From Streptomyces sp. NBC_00878 (lineage in GTDB: Bacteria; Actinomycetota; Actinomycetes; Streptomycetales; Streptomycetaceae): a DNA stretch of 64,000 nt. The translations under genes were made by a program, and so were the position numbers. Shown piece by piece: positions 58,275 through 64,000 of this stretch. The first letter of the stretch is position 1; every line of letters begins with the position of its first letter. The stretch lies in NCBI RefSeq assembly GCF_026341515.1, contig NZ_JAPEOK010000001.1:1736001-1800000 (forward strand). Direction: 5' to 3'. The notes under the pieces are model-generated. The model ran no database searches. It was given only the letters and a program-made list of their open reading frames with translations, and was not told the origin of the DNA.

Positions 58275-58703
58275 ATGGCTGTTTTCGTGAGGGAAGTCAT
58301 GACGCCAGGCGTCGTCGCGGTCCGCCCGGACGCCTCGCTCGTCGAAGCCGCCCAGCTCATGCGCGCCCAGGACATCGGCGATGTCCTGGTGGCGGGCGAC
58401 CACGACCTCATCGGCGTCCTGACGGACCGCGACATCGCGCTGCGCGCGGTCGCGGACGGTGTCGACCCGCTGACGGTGAGCGCCCGGTCGGTGTGCACGC
58501 CCCACCCGGTGGTGGTCGGCCCCGACGACGCGGTGTCGGCGGCGGTCACACTGATGCGCGACCACGCCGTCCGCCGACTCCCGGTCGTCGAAAACGGCCA
58601 GGCCGTCGGCATGGTCAGCCTGGGCGACCTGGCCATCTCGGAGAACCCGGATTCGGCCCTCGCGGAAATCAGCCGCGCCACACCGGACGGCCACCAGGCG
58701 TGA
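58275..58703 (+). CDS. CBS-domain pair protein
   Basis: The 142-residue protein consists of two CBS motifs (VREVMTPGVVAVRPDASLVEAAQLMRAQDIGDVLV at about 5-39 and ARSVCTPHPVVVGPDDAVSAAVTLMRDHAVRRLPVVE at about 70-106), which form a Bateman module that binds adenine nucleotides. No enzyme domain is attached. Such stand-alone modules are common in actinobacteria near stress-sigma genes. GCAGGAAAGG precedes ATG 58275. Confidence 0.92.
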   Translation: MAVFVREVMTPGVVAVRPDASLVEAAQLMRAQDIGDVLVAGDHDLIGVLTDRDIALRAVADGVDPLTVSARSVCTPHPVVVGPDDAVSAAVTLMRDHAVRRLPVVENGQAVGMVSLGDLAISENPDSALAEISRATPDGHQA

Positions 58704-58781
58704 CAGGACTGACCAGGGGCGAAACCCTCAGGAGCCCTCGGGAGGGAGCCCTCAGGAGCCCTCAGGGACTCCGAGGAGTTC

Positions 58782-59018
58782 TCACCTGGTCACGTCCGGC
58801 TGTCTCTCCCGCGCTCCCGCCCGCGTCCTGCCCAGGTCGACCGGGCGGCGCGGGTTTCTGCGCAGGTATTCGCCCTCCAGTTCCGCCATCCGGACGTTGT
58901 GCGTGCGCAGCGCGTCGTTCGAACCGTGCAGCAGCGTGTCGTGGCGGGTGCGGTGGATCGTCTCCAGCTCTTTCATCAGCTGCTGATCGTCCAGGAGGTT
59001 CGGGTCGACTCCGGTCAT
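58782..59018 (-). CDS. DUF6158 family small protein
   Basis: The 78-residue, mostly helical protein reads MTGVDPNLLDDQQLMKELE, TRHDTLLHGSNDAL and ELEGEYLRRNPRRPVD, matching the DUF6158 family of Streptomyces and relatives. It has no signal peptide or membrane segment. Function unknown. ATG 59018 follows GGAG; it lies upstream of the CBS gene end on the opposite strand. Confidence 0.78.
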   Translation of the reverse strand: MTGVDPNLLDDQQLMKELETIHRTRHDTLLHGSNDALRTHNVRMAELEGEYLRRNPRRPVDLGRTRAGARERQPDVTR

Positions 59019-59067
59019 GGCGCTACCCCGATCGTCGTGTCTCCCTCCACTCTACGAACATCCCGCG

Positions 59068-59126
59068 TCATGGCGCCCTGCAAGGGGCGCGGGGAACTGC
59101 GCGCTCAGCCCCAACGAACTCGCACC
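59068..59126. repeat. Dispersed intergenic repeat, copy F (second subfamily)
   Basis: GCAAGGGGCGCGGGGAACTG followed by CGCGCTCAGCCC belongs to the GCGGGGAACTGCGCGACCAGCC subfamily (also at 21222 and 37000). It sits just past the stop of the ABC-F gene. Confidence 0.6.
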
Positions 59127-59160
59127 CGACAAAACACACCGCAGCCCACCCAGCGGAGAG

Positions 59161-60780
59161 CTACCGAACCCGCTCCACCCGCCGCTCGTCCCACACCGGC
59201 TCCGCCGACTCCCGCACACGACCGTCGCTGCCGAACACCAGATAGCGATCGAACGAACGTGCGAACCACCGGTCGTGCGTCACGGCGAGCACCGTGCCCT
59301 GGAAGGCCTCCAGGCCCTCCTGAAGGGCCTCGGCAGACTCCAGGTCGAGGTTGTCCGTGGGCTCGTCGAGGAGCAGGGCCGTGCAGCCCTCCAGCTCCAG
59401 GAGGAGGATCTGGAAGCGGGCCTGCTGGCCACCCGAGAGCCGGTCGAACCGCTGCTCGGCCTGGGCCGTCAGCTCGTACCGCCGCAGCCGCGACATCGCC
59501 GCCCCACGGTCCTGGGAGTGCTCGGTCCACAGGATGTCGAGCAGGGGACGCCCTTCCAGCTCGGGGTGGGCGTGGGTCTGCGCGAAGTGGCCGGGCACGA
59601 CGCGCGCGCCGAGCTTCCACTCCCCCGTGTGCCCGACGTCGCCGCCGGCGAGGAGCCGCAGGAAGTGCGACTTGCCGGAGCCGTTCGAGCCGAGCACGGC
59701 GACGCGCTCGCCGTAGAAGACCTCCAGGTCGAAGGGTTTCATCAGGCCGGTGAGTTCGAGTCCCTTGCAGGTCACGGCCCGTACGCCGGTACGGCCGCCG
59801 TGCAGGCGCATCGTGATGTCCTGCTCGCGCGGCGGCTCCGGCGGCGGTCCCGCCTCCTCGAACTTGCGGAGCCTGGTCTGCGCGGCCTGGTAGCGGGAGG
59901 CCAGCTCATGGCTGATGGAGGCCGCCTGCCGCAGGTTGAGCACCAGTTTCTTCAGCTGGGCGTGCTTCTCGTCCCAGCGCCGCCGCAGTTCCTCGAAGCG
60001 CGCGAAGCGTTCGCGCCGCGCCTCGTGGTACGTGGCGAAGCCGGCGCCGTGCACCCAGGCGTCGGCTCCGGCGGGCCCTGGCTCCACGCTCACGATCTTC
60101 TCGGCGGAGCGGGCGAGCAACTCCCGGTCGTGGGAGACGAACAGGACCGTCTTACGGGTCTCCCGCAGCCGCTCCTCCAGCCAGCGCTTGCCGGGGACGT
60201 CGAGGTAGTTGTCCGGCTCGTCGAGCAGCAGCACCTCGTCGCTCCCGCGCAGCAGCGCCTCCAGTACGAGCCGCTTCTGCTCACCGCCGGAGAGCGTGCG
60301 CACCTCGCGGAACTGCGCCTTGTCGTACGGGACGCCGAGCGCGGCCGTGGTGCAGATGTCCCAGAGGGTCTCGGCCTCGTACCCCTGGACCTCCGCCCAG
60401 TCGGAGAGCGCCTGTGCGTAACTCATCTGGGCGGCCTCGTCGTCGACGGTCATGATGGCGTGCTCGGCGCGGTCGACGGCCTCGGCGGCCTCCCGGATCC
60501 GCGGCTGGGCGACCGACACGAGCAGGTCGCGTACGGTCGACTCGTCCCGTACGGATCCCACGAACTGGCGCATCACGCCGAGCCCGCCGCTCACCGTGAC
60601 GGTGCCGCCGTGCGGCTTCAGTTCGCCGGAGATCAGCCGCAGCAGTGTCGTCTTCCCGGCTCCGTTGGGCCCGACCAGGGCGACCACGGCCCCTTCGCCC
60701 ACCCGGAAGGACACATCGCCGAGCAGCGCCCTCCCGTCGGGGAGGTAGTACTCCAGGTGCGCGGCTTCCAGATGTCCCAT
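59161..60780 (-). CDS. ABC-F family ATPase (ribosome-associated, duplicated ABC)
   Basis: The 539-residue soluble protein has two ABC domains without membrane segments. Domain 1: Walker A GPNGAGKTT (about 38), LSGGEQKRL, Walker B VLLLDEPDNYLD. An inter-domain coiled linker follows (about 255-315). Domain 2: Walker A GSNGSGKSH, LSGGQQARF, Walker B ALLLDEPTDNLD. This is the ABC-F layout, whose members act on ribosomes in translation control or antibiotic resistance; substrate choice cannot be read from sequence. ATG 60780 gives the usual N-terminus; the huge frame open to 62805 is not a gene. A repeat region lies upstream. Confidence 0.93.
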   Translation of the reverse strand: MGHLEAAHLEYYLPDGRALLGDVSFRVGEGAVVALVGPNGAGKTTLLRLISGELKPHGGTVTVSGGLGVMRQFVGSVRDESTVRDLLVSVAQPRIREAAEAVDRAEHAIMTVDDEAAQMSYAQALSDWAEVQGYEAETLWDICTTAALGVPYDKAQFREVRTLSGGEQKRLVLEALLRGSDEVLLLDEPDNYLDVPGKRWLEERLRETRKTVLFVSHDRELLARSAEKIVSVEPGPAGADAWVHGAGFATYHEARRERFARFEELRRRWDEKHAQLKKLVLNLRQAASISHELASRYQAAQTRLRKFEEAGPPPEPPREQDITMRLHGGRTGVRAVTCKGLELTGLMKPFDLEVFYGERVAVLGSNGSGKSHFLRLLAGGDVGHTGEWKLGARVVPGHFAQTHAHPELEGRPLLDILWTEHSQDRGAAMSRLRRYELTAQAEQRFDRLSGGQQARFQILLLELEGCTALLLDEPTDNLDLESAEALQEGLEAFQGTVLAVTHDRWFARSFDRYLVFGSDGRVRESAEPVWDERRVERVR

Positions 60781-61173
60781 GGTTGCGCATTGTCCGGGGC
60801 GAGCGGGCCACGCGGCAAACGGGTTACCCGGCGGGCGGCGCGCAGCGGGTGCCAGGCGGTCCGGACGGGAGCCCGCCCTCCGCGGACGGAGCGGCACCAG
60901 ACGCATCGCACGAGCAGCCGGGCAAGGCCGCGTCGCACAAGCGGCCGACGGCCAGCGGCCGCCGCGGCCTACGAGCGGCCGACGTCCACTGGCAGCCCGC
61001 AGCGCACAAGCAGCCAGCGGCCGCCACGTCGTACGAGCGGTCTGCGGCAGCCGCGTCGTACGAGCCGTCTGCGGTAGCCGCAGCGCACAAGCGGCCGACG
61101 GCAGACGCCTCGCGCTAGCAGCCGGCGGCAGCCCGAATGCGCGATCCGGGCCCGCCCGGGTACACGATGGTGC
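60781..61173. other. 393-bp intergenic region with degenerate 27-bp minisatellite
   Basis: No gene. From about 60905 to 61103 it consists of degenerate 27-bp repeats, the clearest being 61023-61049, 61050-61076 and 61077-61103 (core CGTCGTACGAGCGGTCTGCG and its CGCACAAGCGGCCGACGG variants). Promoters of the divergent ABC-F and PAP2 genes must be at its edges. Confidence 0.65.
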
Positions 61174-62664
61174 ATGACCGCAGACCTGGACCTCACCGTC
61201 ACCGAACCCGGCCACGCCCTGCGCGACCGGCTGCTGGCGCTCGACTACCGCATCTTCGAGGCCGTGGCGGCCCGGCACTGGCCGGGCGCCGACCCGCTGT
61301 TGCCGAAGCTGAGCCGCAGTGCGAACCACGGCCTGCTGTGGTTCGGCGCGGCGGCGGCGTTCGCGGCCACGCGCTCGCCGCGGGCCCGTCGCGCGGCCGT
61401 CCGCGGTGTCGCCTCGCTGGCGCTGGCCTCGGCCACCATCAACACCCTCGGCAAACGTTCGGTGCGCCGCCAGCGCCCCCTGCTGGACTCGGTGCCACTG
61501 GTCCGGCAGCTGAAGCGGCAGCCGATCACCACGTCGTTCCCGTCGGGGCACTCCGCGTCGGCGGCGGCCTTCGCGACGGGCGTCGCGCTGGAGTCCCGCC
61601 CCCTGGGCGCGGTGGTGGCCCCGGTGGCCGCGGCGGTGGCGCTCTCCCGGATCTACACGGGGGCGCACTTCCCGAGCGACGTGCTCGTGGGGGCGGCGTT
61701 CGGCGCGGGCGCCGCCTTCGCCGTACGCGGCCTCGTGCCGACCCGCGACCAGCTGCCGCCGCCCGGCCGGCCGCGCGCGGACGCGCCGGCGCTGCCGGAC
61801 GGGGAGGGCCTGGTCATGGTGGTCAACAAGGCCGCGGGCAGCTCGGACCGTGTCCGCGCCCTCGGTGACGCCCTGCCGCACGCCGAGCTCGTGGAGTGCG
61901 AACCGGCCGATCTGCGGGCCGAGTTGGAGAAGGCGGCGGCCCGCGCCGAGGTACTGGGCGTCTGCGGCGGCGACGGCACGGTGAACGCGGCCGCCACGGT
62001 GGCGCTGCGGCACCGCCTCCCGCTCGCCGTGCTGCCCGGCGGCACGCTCAACCACTTCGCGCAGGACCTGGGCGTGGAGGACGTACGCGACCTGAGCCGG
62101 GCCCTGCGGGCGGGCGATGCCGTACGCGTCGACGTGGGCAGTTTCTCCTCCGGCGACACCGAGGGCTGCTTCCTCAACACGTGCAGTCTGGGCGTCTATC
62201 CGGAGCTGGTGCGTGAGCGGGACCGCTGGTCGAAGCGGATCGGCGGCTGGCCCGCGGGCGTGGTCGCGACCCTGCGCGTGCTGCGCGCCGACCGGCACCC
62301 CCTGCGGGCCGAACTCAGCGGTGAGGAGCGCCCGTTGTGGCTCCTGTTCGCCGGCAACGGCATGTACCACCGGATGGGCCCGGTGCCCGCCCGCCGCTAC
62401 GACCTCGCGGACGGCCGCCTGGACGTCCGGGTGGTGCACGGGGGCCGCTTCCCGGCCGTACGCCTCTTCGCCGCGGCCGTCGCCGGTCCGCTGACCCGCT
62501 CCCCGGTGCACGCCGCGGTCCAGGTCGGCGCACTCCGCGTGGACGGCGTCGAGCCCGGCACCCCGCTGGCGTACGACGGTGAAGTCACCACGGTGGACGG
62601 CGAGGTGACACTGCGAAAGCTGCCCGAGGCCCTGACGGTGTACCGGCCGCTGCGGCACCACTGA
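61174..62664 (+). CDS. Bifunctional PAP2 phosphatase / diacylglycerol kinase-like protein
   Basis: The 496-residue protein joins two lipid enzymes. Residues about 20-195 are a membrane PAP2 acid phosphatase with the three-part signature: GKRSVRRQRP, PSGHS and SRIYTGAHFPSD. Residues about 212-490 are a diacylglycerol/sphingosine kinase-like catalytic domain with CGGDGTVNAAAT and VLPGGTLNHFAQDLG. The pair would interconvert phosphatidate and diacylglycerol, or act on undecaprenyl lipids. Length fits this known fusion in actinobacteria. ATG 61174 has a weak ribosome binding site. Confidence 0.92.
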   Translation: MTADLDLTVTEPGHALRDRLLALDYRIFEAVAARHWPGADPLLPKLSRSANHGLLWFGAAAAFAATRSPRARRAAVRGVASLALASATINTLGKRSVRRQRPLLDSVPLVRQLKRQPITTSFPSGHSASAAAFATGVALESRPLGAVVAPVAAAVALSRIYTGAHFPSDVLVGAAFGAGAAFAVRGLVPTRDQLPPPGRPRADAPALPDGEGLVMVVNKAAGSSDRVRALGDALPHAELVECEPADLRAELEKAAARAEVLGVCGGDGTVNAAATVALRHRLPLAVLPGGTLNHFAQDLGVEDVRDLSRALRAGDAVRVDVGSFSSGDTEGCFLNTCSLGVYPELVRERDRWSKRIGGWPAGVVATLRVLRADRHPLRAELSGEERPLWLLFAGNGMYHRMGPVPARRYDLADGRLDVRVVHGGRFPAVRLFAAAVAGPLTRSPVHAAVQVGALRVDGVEPGTPLAYDGEVTTVDGEVTLRKLPEALTVYRPLRHH

Positions 62665-62835
62665 TCGCCCACCCCTGATCACCCACCGCCATTCACTCGT
62701 CAGTCCACATGGCAAGACGCGGGTCTCATCATTCGGCATGGCGGCGTACGGTGACAGGTATCGCTCGCGGAGCGGCTCCGCAGGCCCGGCCCGGTCGAGG
62801 GTCACGAGTCGAGGTTACGAAGGGATGGGGACGCC

Positions 62836-63651
62836 ATGTCGAAGGAGACCGCCGTCTACACGCACGGCCACCACGAGTCCGTGCTGCGCTCGCACACCTG
62901 GCGCACGGCCGCCAACTCGGCGGCCTACCTCCTGCCCTCGCTGAAGCCGCACATGAAGATCCTGGACATCGGATGCGGGCCCGGGACCATCACCGCCGAC
63001 CTGGCGGAACTGGTCCCGGACGGACACGTCACCGCCGTCGACCACGCACCCGGCATCCTGGACCAGGCCCGGTCCACGGCGGCCGAACGCGGCCTGGAGA
63101 ACGTCGAGTTCGCGGTCGCGGACGTCCACGCGCTGGAGTACCCGGACGACACCTTCTGCATCGTCCACGCGCACCAGGTGCTCCAGCACGTGGGCGACCC
63201 GGTGCAGGCGCTGCGCGAGATGTACCGGGTCACGAAGCCGGGCGGCTTCGTGGCCGTCCGCGACGGGGACTACGCGGCGATGACCTGGTACCCGCCATCG
63301 CCGGGCATGGACGACTGGCTGGACCTCTACCGGCGCGTGGCCCGCGCGAACGGCGGTGAGCCGGACGCCGGGCGGCGTCTCAAGTCCTGGGCGCTGACGG
63401 CCGGTTTCACCGACGTCACCGCCTCGTCGAGCACCTGGTGCTACGCCACCGCCGACGAACGCGCCTGGTGGAGCGGCCTGTGGGCGGACCGTACGGTCGC
63501 CTCCGCGTACGCGGACCGCGCCACGGAGGGCGGTCACGCGACGGCGGAGCAGTTGGACGCGGTCTCGGAGGCGTGGCGGGCGTGGGGGCGGCAGGAGGAC
63601 GGGTGGTTCTCGGTCCTGCACGGGGAAATTCTCTGCCGGAAACCGGTCTGA
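62836..63651 (+). CDS. Class I SAM-dependent methyltransferase (UbiE/COQ5-like)
   Basis: The 271-residue enzyme has motif I ILDIGCGPGTITADL (about 42-56), the VTAVDHAPGIL acidic loop, and HAHQVLQHVGDPVQALREMYRVTKPGG with motifs II and III. It begins TAVYTHGHHESVLRSHTWRTAANSAAYLLP, a pattern of small-molecule methyltransferases. Substrate unknown. GAAGGGATGGGGAC precedes ATG 62836. It converges on the transketolase end, 145 bp away. Confidence 0.9.
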   Translation: MSKETAVYTHGHHESVLRSHTWRTAANSAAYLLPSLKPHMKILDIGCGPGTITADLAELVPDGHVTAVDHAPGILDQARSTAAERGLENVEFAVADVHALEYPDDTFCIVHAHQVLQHVGDPVQALREMYRVTKPGGFVAVRDGDYAAMTWYPPSPGMDDWLDLYRRVARANGGEPDAGRRLKSWALTAGFTDVTASSSTWCYATADERAWWSGLWADRTVASAYADRATEGGHATAEQLDAVSEAWRAWGRQEDGWFSVLHGEILCRKPV

Positions 63652-63796
63652 TTTCCGCGCTCCGGGAAACCTTCTGCGTGAACCGGGGCCCGCCGAGCCC
63701 GTCTCCGGCCGGTGCACCTCGACCGCGCGCCGACCGGCCCGCACGGACCGTGTACCGGCCATGGTCACTCCTTCCGGGCCTGCGGTGCGGCGCGGG

Positions 63797-64000
63797 TCAG
63801 CGCACGACCGCGTGTTCCACCAGCAGCTTCGCCGAGGCCGCGATCGACTCGGCGTCGATGCCGACGGCGTGCAACTGCTCGTCGGGCGTGGCCGAGCCGG
63901 GCATCGTACGCACGGCGAGGCGGACCAGGCGGGGCGTGGGGCGGCCGTCGATGAAGGCGTCGAGGACCGCGTCGCCGAGGCCGCCCTCCTCGTGGTGGTC
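63797..64000 (-). CDS. Transketolase-like protein, C-terminal end only
   Basis: The 67 residues visible (TGA 63797-63799; start outside the window) read DHHEEGGLGDAV, then LVRLAVRTMPGSATPDEQL, GIDAESIAASAKLLVEHAVVR. This is the transketolase C-terminal (third) domain: EEGGLG is the switch-loop motif and the PGSATP and GID turns follow the family. In this genus the best fit is the transketolase of about 620 residues, but a dehydrogenase E1-beta or DXS-like protein cannot be excluded from the end alone. Confidence 0.75.
   Translation of the reverse strand, partial: DHHEEGGLGDAVLDAFIDGRPTPRLVRLAVRTMPGSATPDEQLHAVGIDAESIAASAKLLVEHAVVR

Noticed and set aside
59161..62805. 1214-residue extension of the ABC-F gene
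   Set aside because: Beyond 60780 it is antisense to the PAP2/DAGK gene and reads a minisatellite; domain 1 starts at 60780.
1..64000. Secondary-metabolite gene cluster
   Set aside because: No PKS, NRPS, terpene synthase or RiPP biosynthetic gene is seen; MFS pump and methyltransferases alone do not support one.

Overview
The window is high-GC actinobacterial DNA and is almost certainly from a Streptomyces chromosome. The signs are strong third-position GC bias, frequent GTG/TTG starts with GGAGG-type ribosome binding sites, rare TTA codons, Tat and Sec secreted glycoside hydrolases, tandem CBM2 cellulases with a CebR box, DUF5753-type XRE regulators, a SigB/SigF-type sigma factor and an HspR-type (HAIR) heat-shock promoter. 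About fifty protein genes are supported. I see no tRNA, rRNA, CRISPR array, transposase or integrase. The left edge cuts a collagen-like gene and the right edge cuts a transketolase-like gene.

Layout. 0.7-4 kb: secreted sialidase with a LamG-type module and a membrane-anchored beta-propeller-like protein. 4-9 kb: two divergent regulator/transporter pairs (LysR with an SBF-type transporter; a double Lrp/AsnC protein with a DHA2-type MFS pump). 9-16.4 kb: acyl-CoA synthetase, then a branched-chain amino acid-type ABC importer in which both permeases and one ATPase are fused into one 1025-residue chain. 16.4-21.1 kb: Tat-secreted lyase-like protein, aldo/keto reductase, GH75 chitosanase-like protein, SDR and a methyltransferase with a His/Gly-rich N-terminus. 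21.3-32.1 kb: plant cell wall degradation island: GH6 and GH5 cellulases (operon, minus strand), divergent GH48, then GH74 xyloglucanase and a PL11 rhamnogalacturonan lyase. The GH5/GH48 divergent promoter region carries one perfect and one imperfect CebR operator, and the GH5 signal peptide carries a TTA codon, so cello-oligosaccharide sensing and possibly bldA control are indicated.

32-41 kb: WYL regulator with a frameshifted, repeat-bearing C-terminus beside the remnant of its probable target gene, a pterin dehydratase/methyltransferase pair, two XRE regulators (one with a collagen-like insertion), a stand-alone dnaK, an esterase-like phytase-family protein and OsmC. 41-47 kb: the most unusual stretch. 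It holds a large vWA protein with an intact MIDAS and a RHIM/PP-like amyloid motif, convergent to a tightly coupled operon of MoxR AAA+ ATPase, a small heptad-repeat protein and a DUF2201-type VWA metallopeptidase-like protein. 47-55 kb: membrane phosphodiesterase, resolvase-like small protein, MBL hydrolase/DedA pair, a second MBL hydrolase coupled to a lysine-free aminotransferase-fold protein, and a repeat-rich surface protein. 55-64 kb: signalling genes (ANTAR, PAS/GAF, sigma factor, CBS protein), ABC-F ATPase, PAP2/diacylglycerol-kinase fusion, methyltransferase and the transketolase end.

Non-coding structure is rich. There are at least six copies of a dispersed intergenic repeat (two subfamilies) placed behind stop codons, several perfect stem-loop terminators, minisatellites, and operator-like palindromes ahead of regulators and transporters. 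All functions come from reading motifs by eye; no database search was possible.
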